Shown piece after piece: positions 10,907 to 23,836 of a stretch of DNA of 64,000 nt (the first letter of the stretch is position 1; every line of letters starts with the position of its first letter). A program made the position numbers and the translations under genes. The notes beneath the pieces were generated by a model. It did no database searches and was not told where the DNA came from. It saw only the letters and a list, made by a program, of their open reading frames with translations. The DNA comes from Gossypium raimondii (taxonomy: Eukaryota > Streptophyta > Magnoliopsida > Malvales > Malvaceae): NCBI RefSeq assembly GCF_025698545.1, contig NC_068576.1, positions 54,968,094-55,032,093 on the forward strand, written 5' to 3'.

Positions 10907-13900
10907 TCATCTCTGAACATCAGTTGCTTTTAACTTCAGCTTCATGATACCAGCTTGAACAACTATTTCTTCTTTAGATGTGTCAACTTTTAAAACTGTT
11001 GCTCTCTTGTCAAGGGATGAAACATGCACTGTATCACCAACCTTAGGAAGCTCAGTAATTTTTTCTGCATCATAAAGGCCAAAGGAAATATTTACTTATA
11101 AAAACTCAATGACTTTTTCACTGGTCTAAGCTTAATAGAGACATTCCAGCGCAAGGAGTTTTCCACTCCTACACTATACAAGAAACTTCATCTTCTTATA
11201 AATGATACCTGATTGTGGTTGCTTAATAACTTGAATGGAGGATGAACTCATATTGGTACCCTGCAGCTCATTTTCAACTGCCGTAGCATGCTTGTAATTA
11301 TTTGCTAGTTTACGCTTGCTTGCTTTACTGAGTTGAGATTGTTTCATTGTAGATGTACGAAGCTGCCTTACCTTTTTGTGAAGGGTTGATCGAGCAACTG
11401 CAGCAGCCTCAGACAGTTCTCGCATCTTCTTATATCTTTGTTGAGCGCCAAGATCCTGGAGCTTTCTTCTGCTGACCAATAGCTTTTCATGGAGATCTCT
11501 TGACATCCTTTAATCACATGCAGAAGCCAGACATTAGATGGAGCATCCACCGGCAAAGTTATAATTAGTAATTATCAACACTACATGATTAGAAAGCATT
11601 TTTTACATAATGGATAAATGCTGCATTGACAAACTCTTACTTCTCTCCAAAATTCAGTTTTCCATGGTTATTGGCCTATCACATAGGAGACTGCAAATGG
11701 ACCTTAAATATTTTGTCCTCAAGTCAACCAGTAATAGGCGACATGACAAGAGAGCTTAATACATGCAGGGCTGAATCACAGCTTCCTTTTACAAGGAAGC
11801 GAATCACTAAATTATTAAGAATAAGAATTTTAGAATACCTTGAATTCAGAAAAAGCGAGAGGTAGCATTATTTAGTTAGGCCGGTTTAACCATTCTTAAT
11901 TTTGGAGAGATTAGTATGCCTAAAGCTGATGGAATGTGGTTGCATCATTATATTTTCATTTTTGATACCTTCAAATTTCAATAATGTATTAGTCTAAAAA
12001 TAATCATTTCCATAAAATCCACCATCCAAGGTCTTTGCTTTAGAAATAATGTGCAGGCAAAATTCCTTCACCAAATAATAAAAACTCTTAGGGTGTGCTT
12101 GATTGGGTAGAAAAGTGAAGGGATGGAAGGAGGGAGTGGAAAAGTGGAAAGAAAATAATTTTGAGTGTACTTGATAGGGAAGAAAAATTAGAGGAAAGAA
12201 AAAGGAGATATCATTTTCCATCCTAAGGCATAAAAACCAATCTTTCCAAAACGGAATGATAAGTGGAGAGAAAATGAGAGAGAAATGCATGTTAGTTCAA
12301 AATTATGCAATTTTCAAATTTTTTATTTTTTTCCTTTCATTTTTCAACTCTACCAAGCAATAGAGGGAAAGAAAAATTTTTTTCTTTCAATTTTTCCATC
12401 TTTCCTACAAAGCACACCTATGGGAAGAAAAATTATATTTTCCATCTTTCTATTTTTCTACCCCTTAAATTTTCCATCCTTCTAATTTTCTTTGAAGAGG
12501 AAGAAAAATATAAAGATGGAGAATTAAAATTTTTTTCCAGAGTTGTTTTTGGTAGGAAAGATGGAAAAATTGAAAGGAAAAGTAATTTTCTTTCCTTCTA
12601 TTGCTTGGTAGAGTTGAAAAAAAAGAAAGAATAAGATAAAAGATTTGGAAAATGCATAATTTTGAACTAACATGCACCTCTCTCATTTTCTCTCCTCCCA
12701 TCATTCCAATTTAGAACGGCTGGTTTTTATGCATTAGGATGGAAAATGATCAACTTTCCTATTTTCGTTCCTCTCACTTTTCTCCCCTAACAAGCACACT
12801 CAAATTTTATTTTCTTTCCACTTTTCCACTCCTTCCTTCTATCTCTCCACTTTTTCCACTCAACCAAGCACACCCTTAATGCTACGATAGCCTTATATAA
12901 ATTCTGGTTGTAGACTAGCCAAAAAAATGAAGCTCCATGTACACAGTTGCCAGATAAAATTGGACATTGGCAAAAAGGAATTACGTTTGTCTAAAATGTC
13001 TGCAATTAGCAGGGAAAATGAAATGGAAAACAGCATGCTTTATAAAATTGATTTGAAAATTAGTATTCTTTTTAACCAATATCATTGCCCTGTATATTTT
13101 AGAATAGTTAGAGTTTAGACTCATTCAGTGAGGATATAAATATGTCAAAATCCATTAGAAAACTCATAAAAGACTAGTTGATCAGAAATAACTTTTAAAG
13201 ATGCTGAACAAGGTAACGAGCATGATTGAGAGCAGTTATCTTCCTAGCCTTTTAAAATTAAATCAATGGGCATTAAAGATTTTTTACTTCACATCCAGTA
13301 ATCAAATTTTCAAGAAAGATACATACGTCAGATAATGCCTAGACTCCTTGATAAGCTCTTGGAATTTTTGCTTATATGTTTCCATATCCATTATTACCTG
13401 CCATAAGAAATGAACCAAATATTATAAGGAATACTGAATATGTAGGAAGTAGGATGAAACAGAGAGTTCAGTATTAATTTTCAACTACATGGTACATACA
13501 AGTCCTGAAAACAGTCGTTTTCAGTAGCTGTAAAATCAGTAATCATACAACTGTGCAACTCAACAATAGTAACTTTTGTAAAGCAAAGTACACAATAATA
13601 GTTAATTAACCCATGAGCCGGTCCTATCGAATCTCATAACTTAACTAATAACAAGCATATCACATCATTAACCAATTACCTCATCAATCTCTGCACTAGC
13701 AGCACCATATAATTCGCGAGCATTATCAACAATAGTGCTTGGTACACCCAATCTTTCAGCTATATTGATTGCATTTGAACGACCTAAAAAATTGTTACAC
13801 TGCCAAAGTAAGCCATGGTAACACTCGTTATAACACGATGATGCTAACCAGAAGTTCCTTTGTTGCAAAACTTGGCTTCAGAACTTTGGTGCAAGACACA

Positions 13901-16900
13901 GTTAACTAGCAGAAAACAGTCCAAGAATCAAGTAGTTGATTATTGTCACATACTCAAAACTGAATACCTGGTACTCCCCAAAGAATCTTGTAAGTTGGCT
14001 TAAAATTCTCTTCATCGAACTCCATGCAAGCATTTTCAAAAGCATCATTACTGCCAAACATAATATAACATCAAGAATTTGGTGCAGCAACACAATCCTT
14101 ATTATAGATGAAAGAGACAGGAGATAGATAACAACATATAATTTATATGAATGAGTTGAAACTACAATAATCATAAACCATAAACCTGATCACAGATTAT
14201 ATTTCCTTCAAAAAGTAGATGTGTCAGTAGACTGAAGCAAGCAACTATATACCTATATTTCAAAGTTTTAAGTTCGCCATGATGCGTTGTAGCTATTGTC
14301 AACAATGCACCACTTCTAGCAAAAGATTCTAGCAGAGACATTCCCAGTGCTGCTCCTTCAAGGGGATTAGTTCCTGCACCAACCTAGTAGATATGGAATG
14401 GGGAAAAATCCGTTTTAAATTTGCTTGTAACTGAGAAGTATATTTCTTTCCTTCAACCTCACTGTTAATTGAGGTAAGTAATCAAAGATGCTTAATTGAA
14501 ACATACTTCATCTAGCAGCACCAGTGATCGCCTTGTGGACTGTGATTGAATTTCCTGCAACACAATGTGTAGTATTTAATCCCCAAAACTAAAGAATTCA
14601 TAGTTGACAACTAAAATCCAAACTCTATAAGGAATGAATCAAAGGCACCAAGCTTTTAATCTTAGGAATGATGTCCAACCAATTTGAAGAGATGAGTTTG
14701 TTGGCCTAAAATGCTGAATATTTACACTGCAGCCAGTCATACACTTTGAACCGTCCAAGAAATTGGTTCATCTCAAACAAGCAGGAAGAGTTAAAGAAAG
14801 TATATCATTCTTACACTAATTTGTTTCAAGTGGCCAGAGAATGTAGATAATGATTGAGACAAGGACTGCTCATCGCCAATATCAGCAAAAACACAATCAA
14901 ACCAAGGAACTTTTGCAGATTCTGAAGATAAAACATGAAGACCTGCAATATTACAGAAACTAGGATAAGGTTATGCAGTATAGGGCAAAAAATAACCATC
15001 AAAAGAATATAACAGGTAAAGCAAATAAAACTACTGCTCAGTGAAGTTATATTAATATTCACCATAAGCATTAAGAGAAAACTCGGTTAAATCGGAAAAC
15101 TTGGTATATGGTTTGAAACATTAATACTGTGATTCATCTTTTGTTTCACAAGCATTTCTGTCATGCATACAAGTCAACACAGCTGGAGTGCAAGCAAAAA
15201 GCTTAGAACGAGAGAAAGCTAATATGTTAATAACTACACAACCATGGAGCATTATATAATTCTGACGCCTCCATTCAGTTTTTCAGGAGCATAAATGATT
15301 CATTAAAGAAAAACATATACCTGATTTTGCCATCATAGCAGCCAATCCAATTGTCTTTAAGCATATAGTTTTACCACCAGTATTAGGGCCAGTTATGACC
15401 AGCACTCTTGTCTTCTGAGAAATAAAAAAATCAACTGGTACAGGGGGAGCTTCTTCTAGTGCTCTAACCTGGAACCAAGAGAATAGTCCTTTTGAAATTG
15501 AACCTTGACATGATTCGATATTAATATTATTTAGCCACTGATTAAACTAACAGATTATGGATAATATTAAGTTATTTAACTAGTTACCTGCTTTTGCAAG
15601 GATGAAAGATCTATTTCTGCCTCTCCTTTCACAGCCATATTCTCTGCCTGCATTTTTCTTCTCCTGATTTCCTAAGGCAAAAGACAGTAAGGAGTAGAAG
15701 AATAGATAACTGCAAGTAATTAGAATGAAGTTAACCACTTGAATCTTGAGAGTTGCTTGAGCAAAATTTATAGTAGATAAACAGCAGTTCTAAACACCAC
15801 TGAGGACACAAGAAGAGCAAAAGAATTCAATTTTCATAAACTTATATGAAAGTTACAATTCTAAAAAGTGTTTTCAGACAAATAAAGGTTTAGGACAACA
15901 AAAGTTTGAAATATGTTACTTACAGCAGCAGCACTGCGGACATTCTTCCGGGCTGTGCTTAGCTTTTCCCTGTGCTGCTGAAGTAATAAAGGATGATAAG
16001 CTTTAGGCAGATAAAAAATCCATTCTTTTTTTGGATTTGAGGCCTGTGAAGTTTTGTCCTTTGATCTGTAGGGTTCAGCCATTAAAGGTCCATCAATGTC
16101 TTCTGGCAGGAATATATTGGGGTATGTCCCTCCATATGAAAGACTATAAGTTGCACGAGCATAAATCTAGATGTCAAGAAAAAGAAACAGAATGACAATG
16201 GAATAATCAACAAGTAAAAATAAACTATTATTTCATCAAAATGAAAAAGAACGTTACAAAATGTAGTCCAGAGAAATATTTTGAAGCTCTTGTATTGGTG
16301 ATGTAGAATTATGACAGGTTCTACTTTGTGAGAACCTAATAGGTCTTTCCTCATAGTTGGCATTAAGCATGCACACATATCTTTGAGCCTTTTTTTAGCA
16401 CAAAGGAGAACATACCCATCACAAACCAAACTGGTACAATTACGATATTCCTAAAGCTCTTTAAGGCATCAATTATTAGATCCAAAAAATATCAGATCTA
16501 AACCTTTCTAAGCATATTTTCTCTTCACCTTTTTCATACATAAATTATAATCCAAGAAGAAGTTGCAAGAAATCACCTACCATATCCAATTGAATTGCAG
16601 TTCTCAAGCTTTTTTCAATGTCATCAAGATCCATTTGTATCTACATAGATAGTAGCAACAGAAACACATAAAGAGAGATAAATGACAGTATGGATAAGAA
16701 AGTAATTTCAGACATTAAAGTGAGCAACCTTTTCTGTCACCATCAAAAGCACATCAGCTTCGGCCTTTGCCACCAATGCTCTTGCTTGCTGTAACTCATC
16801 ATTCAAAGGAACAGCTGCAAGTGGCTCTATGATACTTCCTGAACCACTAGAACCATTTATATCCTTTCAAGAACTTGGAATTAAAAGGTAAGCTCCCATC

Positions 16901-19391
16901 AACAGCTCATGAGCACAAAAGCAATACAAAAAGATCTGACTTTCAAAAATGTTTTAGCACTGATCCAGGAAAACTGGCAAAATCAGGAAATGCTACAGGT
17001 TTAAATTTTGAATTAGCTATATTAATACAAATTGACCCATCTCTTCATCCCATGGTCCTCTTAGATGTCAGTTATTTGTCTCAAAAAGTAAATGAATTGT
17101 GCATTTTCTCAAACAATGTCGCTGCAGAAGAAATCTCTATGTACCATAGTCAAATTTTATTTCATAAATATTGAAGATTAAGCTACATTTTCTTTGGTTC
17201 AAGTTTTACATTTTAATAAGGATGTGGGAAAGGGGAAAAGTAATCTTTTCTATAAGGCTTTTCAACTTGATTCATCATTTAGAAATGAGCTGAAGGTCCC
17301 TGATTAACAAACTGCAAACCAACTTGTTGAAACAGTTAATGAAAGTATTCTCCTTTCATCCAAAATAGGGTTTGCCAGTGTCTTTGTGTGCCTCAATAAT
17401 ACAAAATTTACCATGGCATGGCCCTGCTAAGCAGTAACCTCTAAGCTCTAACACATAAGACACAAAACTGGGCTATACCTTTTCATATCAAACATAGACG
17501 TAATTGCATAAATTGATGCAGCAATTTTACGCACCTGGACAGTAGAAGACCCTTAAAACCTGTTGGCTGATCAGTCCCTGAACTTATACACCATCTACCA
17601 CCAACACTGCTCGCCACCTTAATTAATAACACAGTTGTAATTAGGATAACAGACTTATTTCCATGAAGATTGATATAGCATACGTTGGTAATAAAATGCA
17701 TCTTACCATAAGGGCAGCTTCTTTTGTTTCATTCCTAATTAGTTTGTCCATTAATTGATGCAACTGAACAGACAAGCAACTACACAGTTAAAATGCAAAG
17801 TAGGAAAAGAAAAAAAGACTCGAGCCGATATTATAATTAACAGAAAAATATGTGAAAACATCACAGGTAAATCAGAAATGGTAGATTTAACCTGATAAAC
17901 AAAAATTTAGCATATATAAGAGCATTTTCCTTGAGCATGAAAAGGAGTGATTTTGATGCTGGAAGTACAGAACATAGGTAGAGCTAGACCAAAATTGATA
18001 TAATTTGAAGTGTATGACCTTAATTGAGATGTATGAAGATAAAAGGAATCATGTAGCCTACTGCATAGGCAAAAAAGTGTGAGTTACAGGTTTAAGGCTT
18101 AGCCGAATTTAATAAGATTTCTATCTTATTCACACAAAGATGTTTGAACCATAGTTTTATTTAATTTTTCGTTCTTTCTGAGGGGGCCATTGAGAACAAC
18201 CAAGCAAGGACGGGATAACAACTGAGTTCTTTTACCATGGAGCCTAAGAAGAAAAACCAAGAAATTTCACCTTTCTTTCAAGTGTTCGGACTTGATCACG
18301 AGCTTTTTTAAGGGCAGAACTCTGAAAAAAGAATTTCAAGACAGAATAAGATGAATGGCATATGATTAAAAACAAAACTCTATACTTAATTTCACAGATG
18401 AAATTTTGAGGCAAAAGGATCAAACCGCAGAGTCTTTAACAGAGCCATCTTCATCTATAACTTGCTGAATCAACTTGATTATTGACCTATTTACAACCAG
18501 TTGAGTAATCTGCAAGCAATTCCGCCAAATATTCAACCTCGATTGATTAACAGTTTGAAATTGCTCTTACTTATAATTTTAAAATAAATTTAATATTGGA
18601 AAAAGAAAAAGAAACTAAAACTAAATGCGCATTTGCATTTGGAAGAAGGGTGAAAGGCTAAGCATTTGAAGGGCAAAATTTACCATTTCACTGAGAGGCA
18701 TGAATTGCTTATACCAGTCAGAGTCTTGCTTGATTGCAGCTTTTAAACTAAGCTGCAAAGCTTCAACAAACTGCAGTAGAGATAGAAGAGCCATTGCTTC
18801 GTTTGCATCTAAAGGTAAACCCCTCCGTGCATGTTTGATAGCAGATTCAACCTTTACAGAGACAAAAACACAAACACTTGGAAGAACCATAAATCGACAA
18901 ATTAAAAGCTGGAAGAAAGTGAAAAAGAAGAAGAAGATATTTACGAGAGCAAGGTCGACGGAAGTCAAGTCCAAGTTAAAGGAGTCATGATTGTGCATTA
19001 GGATCGCAGCATTGGTTTCTTGTAAAAGCCTCAAACTCTCTTGGAATGTTTGATCGAGAGACAAAAGCTGGGCCTATCAAATTATCAATCGTTACACCCC
19101 AATCAAAGAAAACCGAAAAAAAAAAACTGTGGGTCTTATCTAAAAGGAAGAAAAAAACTGAAAGGAAACCTTAGTTGCTTGACGACCCAAGGATGTGCGG
19201 GCAAAAGAGGCAACGGAGTGGCAAAGCTTATCCCATTCTAAAACCCTGAGAGAATTGGATTTGACTTTGGATAGATTATGGTGGTCCATCGAAGATGATA
19301 CTTTGAAATAAGCATTCCTTCTTCGGATTACATTGATTGGGAAACCATGAATGGTGCCCACTGCTGCAAAAAGTGGCACTGGCATGCTCAT
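10907..19391 (-). CDS. MUTS2: Plant MutS2 (MutS-family ATPase), 20 exons
   Basis: Exons from the 5' end: 19391-19170, 19073-18945, 18851-18684, 18509-18426, 18321-18271, 17763-17707, 17617-17535, 16846-16729, 16640-16581, 16166-15924, 15671-15588, 15468-15321, 14942-14815, 14554-14507, 14383-14253, 14050-13968, 13783-13680, 13397-13327, 11507-11209, 11064-10907. They sum to 2,469 nt and 822 residues. Walker A GPNTGGKT is at about residues 460-467 and Walker B LVLLDE at 536-541, followed by [10 protein letters not shown] and TTHHGELK. The N-terminus is basic and Ser-rich, fitting an organelle transit peptide (inference). The protein ends with a short beta-rich segment ([19 protein letters not shown]). 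No Smr nuclease domain follows, unlike in bacterial MutS2. Bacterial homologues act on recombination intermediates and stalled ribosomes; the plant role is unclear. The closest Arabidopsis match I recognise is At5g54090. Confidence 0.93.
12091..12875. mobile_element. Foldback MITE, PIF/Harbinger (Tourist)-like, in MutS2 intron 18
   Basis: Left end GGGTGTGCTTGATTGGGTAG and right end (reverse complement) GGGTGTGCTTGGTTGAGTGG form terminal inverted repeats. The pairing continues through nearly the whole element: for example a CATGTTAGTTCAAAATTATG stretch near 12288 is mirrored near 12650-12675. A TTA trinucleotide flanks each side (12088-12090 and 12876-12878), the target duplication typical of PIF/Harbinger. 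All open frames within it are low-complexity Phe/Ser/Lys strings. It accounts for 785 bp of the 1,819-bp intron. Confidence 0.85.
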
Positions 19392-20728
19392 CAGCTGTTA
19401 CAAATGGCGGGAGGATGGGGATTGGTATTCAACGGCCTCCCTAACTCCACCAAATCATAAGTTCGCTTCAATTTTATCCGTTAACATGTTAATATAAGGG
19501 TTAATATCAGATTAGGCCCCTGTACGTTATTATTTCTTCTAATATAGTACCTCTACTTTCAAAATGTCGAATTTGATATCTAAATTTCAGTTCTGTTTAT
19601 TAGACCATAATGTGGTTACAATTTTTTATACATGACACGTGGCGAATTGAGTGAAGAAAGTGACACTTTTTTGATGACCTTTGATGAAAGTTTAAACAAC
19701 TCTCCACAATTAATTTAAATCTTTTTCTAATATTAAAATATAAACTTGTTTTTTAAGAATTATTATCGTGAAGTAAAAAGAAAATCCCACAATTGATACC
19801 ATTTATTTTAAGGTATAATAAAATAATAATAAATAATTGAAAAAGATAGATTTTTACTCCGCTCACAGTTCACAAAATAAGAACCCTTTTAATACTGAAA
19901 GTATTGTAAAGTGAGACAGAAATTGATCCTCTAATTATCATTTTGGCACAAAGAAAACATTATGTATCTAAGTGAATGATAGTATAGTTTAAAGGCCAAT
20001 TTTGTAGTTTATATAAAAGACATTATTACAAGTAGGGATAAATATTAAAACTATACATGAATTTTGGTCTAATGATTTAATTCAAAACCCACAAATTATT
20101 ACCACAATTATTGATTTATCATCAATTTATGTTTACTTATTATGCACAAATAATAATATTTATCTAATATAAAACTAAATTGATCCATTTATTTCTTTAA
20201 ATATATATGATTGAATTAAAATTATGAACCATAATCAAATTTTCATATTAATTATATAATTTTAGTTTCTATAGATAATTTTAAGATTTTTTAAATCAAG
20301 GTATATATATTGTTTTTATAACATTAACCAAAAAAATTAAAATTTTGCAAGTGGTATTAATAAATCTGTTAATTGGAAATTGAGTTGATTTTAGGATTGA
20401 AAATAAAAATAAAAAATTATTAAATTTTAGTTAATAAATAAAATTTATGCCATTCATATTACTCCCAGTCTGCGGTGAAAATACAGATAAATCAAACACC
20501 GTCTTCATCTTATGATTTCTCCCATTGGATTTCTAAAAAAGGTTAAACCATAGTCATGCAAACAGGAATAGTATATATAATCCACAGCTCATAATATTAA
20601 ACATAACAATAATGGAGATATAACGCCGATCATCATCAACCCAATTAAGGGTGATACGTGATATAACCCAACCTGTAATCATTTGGTTGAATTAAACCTT
20701 CTAGCCCCTACTATTCCATTCTTTATCG
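19392..20728. other. Intergenic: MutS2 promoter side, AT-rich repeats
   Basis: From 19490 to 19640 there is a fragment of a common dispersed plant repeat (runs such as AGGCCCCTGTACG and AATATAGTACCTCTACTTT). A further fragment with similar phrasing lies near 20030-20110. The rest is AT-rich without a supported gene. It separates the MutS2 start from the 3' end of the MGGC gene. Confidence 0.5.
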
Positions 20729-21112
20729 TCAATTGGTTTTAGCTTCTTCCTTGCTAGAGGCACCATCATGTTCAACTTCATCGTTGTTTACCGGTTCTCC
20801 ACTTGCCTTAACCTTATCATCGTCGTCATCATCATTCTTCGACCCGGATTTACCGTCATCCTTTTCCGGTTCAGCAGACGAGGATTCACCCTCCTTCGAA
20901 TCAGAAATATTTTTCTCCGTCTTCTTCTCACCTCCGTTGGCATCGTCCTGCATGTAATAGATTATTATTAACAAATAAGTGTAATACACGTATATTATGA
21001 ATGCATCGATGTAAAGTACATTAGCAGCGGTATCGGGTTTAGATTTCTCGGGCTTCATAGGAGCACCAGCAGTGGTATCGAACTCCTTGGGTTTGCTTGC
21101 GCAGCCTCCCAT
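20729..21112 (-). CDS. Small acidic MGGC protein, predicted lipid-anchored
   Basis: Exons are 21112-21020 and 20947-20729 with a 72-bp GT-AG intron in phase 0, giving 103 residues. I recognise no named family. The N-terminus MGGCASKPKEFD has Gly2 and Cys4, which fits N-myristoylation plus palmitoylation and so plasma-membrane attachment (inference). The rest is strongly hydrophilic: Lys/Glu/Ser-rich with a run of six Asp near residue 75 and no predicted fold. Reading through the intron would insert a hydrophobic Tyr/Ile/Leu stretch, which supports splicing it out. The frame is open and the exon borders are good, but the function cannot be deduced. Confidence 0.78.
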   Translation of the reverse strand: MGGCASKPKEFDTTAGAPMKPEKSKPDTAANVLYIDAFIIYVYYTYLLIIIYYMQDDANGGEKKTEKNISDSKEGESSSAEPEKDDGKSGSKNDDDDDDKVKASGEPVNNDEVEHDGASSKEEAKTN

Positions 21113-22907
21113 TATTAAAACGTAAGGAACTTTCGGGGATGATTGGCGGTGGTGGTGGTGGGATTGTACTACGCTGTTGTGGTTTAAGAAATGGAAGCAA
21201 TACAGGGAACCCGTTAAAATAGGTATATCGGCTACTAATAATTAGGAGAGTTTGTCGGGCATTGGCATGGCAATGTTAGGTTCAATTGTAGGCTGTATAT
21301 CTATATTTGTCACCTTTTGTTAATTGGTATATAGATTGATCACCGTAGTTTTTCACGGCGACTTTTACGGCAGGGTGAGGGGTGAGAAATGTATATATTG
21401 GTTGGAGTTGGTTGTCACTGTTATATTGACGGAAATTTATGGCCCTTCTACATGCACCAAAAATGGAAATTTTGGTCTATTTTGGAAAAAAATTAATTAA
21501 AATTTAATACGATATGAAATTTGATATGATTAGTGAATTTTTCAAAATTTATAAAATTTGATATCGTTAGTATTAAAATACATATATTTTTTCTGATATA
21601 GAGGATTAATTTTACTACAAAACCAATAAAAAAATTCACAACATCAATGATAAAAATATTTAATTTAAAAAGTTAAGTGATTAAATTGAAAAATTAAGAG
21701 TTGGATGACCAAAATAGAACGGAAGACATAATTGGATAACCATTTTATAATTTACCCTTAAAATAATTTTCAACATGTATTTAACCTTTCACATCATTAT
21801 TTAATAGATGAAATTTACATCCTTTGAAATGCAATCCGACTTCTTTAATGCTTTTACCCTTAGCTGGCTTTTGAAGCTGAAATTCATGGCAAGTGAAAAT
21901 TATATTTTTATTTATAATTTGAGACAATTTTGTTTTTTACAAAAGAGTTTAAGACCATTTTGATGAGTTATAATTTTGGTAAAATGATATTACGAGTTTA
22001 CTTAACCTCAACTCATAAATATTATTATACAATATTTTATCTTTTAATATTGTTAAGATATCTATGAAACCTCTCACAATTATTTAGATCTCACTCTTCA
22101 ACAAACCTAGAGTCACAATTCCTCGGACTAAGAGGGTCGAATTGAAATTCAAAATTTTAATTAATTATGATTTTCTAAGTTTATTACAAACACCATTGAT
22201 GAGAAATAGATAATAAATGATTACTGGATTAATTAACAAAACCATAATTTTTAGAGGCAAAGAAAAATCCAATATTTTGGTAATCTGAATACTATCGTTT
22301 TAAACTTTTTATGGTAGTTTATACTTGTGTTAGTTACTATGTCTGAAATGAATTTATAAAAAAATAGATCACAATGAAAAATCAATAAACTGTAATGAAC
22401 AACTAAGAAACAGAAGGACAAGCTTTTATGGAAGCTAAAGATACCGTCATACTGGTAATTCTTAGCCATTAAGGCGTTAACAAAGATAAATTTCAACAGC
22501 TTTGACGGCTTCCTTCTTTACTCGTGTGTTAGTATTTTTAGTTTTTTTTTTGTCCAAAGGAAACGGAATCTTCATTATTGTTATACGAAGATTAAGATAA
22601 TCCTTCATTTGTCCTTGTACTCGTTTTCCCTTGTTCGGCGTTTGTACATTGATTACATTTAAGGTGAATGAATTCATTTGCTATCGAGGCAACTCGATTC
22701 AAGGATTTTAAGCTTTGATTTGTTGAAGAATTTTGGTATTGGTCTGAATCGGGAAAGAAACTAAACACGAAGGGAGCTTCCTTTTTCTTTTTCAGTTGCC
22801 AAAAGGGAAGAAGCTTGGTCCTTTGCCTATTAATATTCTTACGAATTCCGTTTGCAGGCAACCCATTTCTCCGTTTTCGTGTTTTAGAGCATTCGAATCA
22901 ATCGAAC
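21113..22907. other. Intergenic, AT-rich, no supported gene
   Basis: The region between the divergent starts of the MGGC gene and the Kazal gene must hold both promoters. Short open frames on the minus strand (22251-22861) have no domains or splice structure. A GGTGGTGGTGG tract lies near 21148, close to the expected 5' UTR of the MGGC gene. Confidence 0.5.
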
Positions 22908-23300
22908 ATGGCGATGTTGTTTTGTGAATATGCATTGTCGTTGCTGTTGTTGTTGCTGCTGCTGCTCGTTCCTTTCTCCTATTCCTTCACTCTTGGACAG
23001 CAACAGCGATTTTCGGCCATACGTTTGCCTTCCGAGGTCGATCCATGCACCAGTTCCCCTCGGCCTAATTTCTGCCCTGCTAACTGCTTCATGGCAGACC
23101 CTGTTTGCGGTGACAACGGTGTTACGTACTGGTGCGGGTGTGCCGATGCTTATTGCGCGGGGACTAAAGTTGCCAGGATAGGATTTTGCGAGTCAGGTAA
23201 CAAAGGTGGAAATGGATCTCTTACTGTGCAAGCACTGCTTTTGGTGCACATAGTTTGGCTCATCGTTCTGGGTTTTACTGTTTTGTTGGGCCTTATATGA
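22908..23300 (+). CDS. Kazal-type serine protease inhibitor-like secreted protein
   Basis: A single exon encodes 130 residues from the ATG at 22908 (MAMLFCEYAL). The frame is open upstream to 22815, but this start gives a clean signal peptide with a long Leu run (residues 9-24). The mature part carries a Cys-rich Kazal-like pattern: PCTSSPRPNFCPANC, then DPVCGDNGVTYWCGCADAYC and a last Cys in RIGFCE. This resembles the plant Kazal family typified by At4g01575/At3g61980. The last 25 residues are hydrophobic (LLLVHIVWLIVLGFTVLLGL) after a small-residue stretch GNKGGNGS, so a GPI anchor or membrane tail is likely. The target protease is unknown. Confidence 0.85.
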   Translation: MAMLFCEYALSLLLLLLLLLVPFSYSFTLGQQQRFSAIRLPSEVDPCTSSPRPNFCPANCFMADPVCGDNGVTYWCGCADAYCAGTKVARIGFCESGNKGGNGSLTVQALLLVHIVWLIVLGFTVLLGLI

Positions 23301-23836
23301 ATATTTGGTTTTTTTTCACCCTCAACAAAGAACAATGAGGGCTCTTTTTAATTTGAACTTTTAGTGGTAATTCATACAGAAGCATATATGTAAGCATTGA
23401 TTTAAGTGAGCAAGCATTAGGCTTTTCATTTTCCTGACATTTTGCCCAGTTTATTTATTTTTCCTATTGCATTTGAATCTCTGAAGAAATGCAGTTCGTG
23501 CAAAGAAATGAAGACAGAAGGGGCTTTCTTATCAGAAGCATAAGAAATCATATGAAATGAAATGAAATGCTTATATGTAAGTGCAGATAGAAGGGCAAGG
23601 CAGGTGATTCTTGAGAACTATTTTCAACATTTTAGTTTGATTCTCGAGGCTGGAAAAGATAACACCAGCCTGTATTACATGGCAGTCCTAATGTCTTGCC
23701 AGATGAATGAGCATCCTTTTATCAATTCTAAATTTCCCTAAATCCCTTACATTTTTCCTTCTGAAATATTCAGAACCTCTTAACTAGTATCAAAGTAGTC
23801 TCCATACAAGCGATAAAAATTTGGTAAATTTGGTTT

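Noticed and set aside
12285-12704. Several open frames on both strands
   Set aside because: They fall wholly within the self-complementary MITE and mirror one another.
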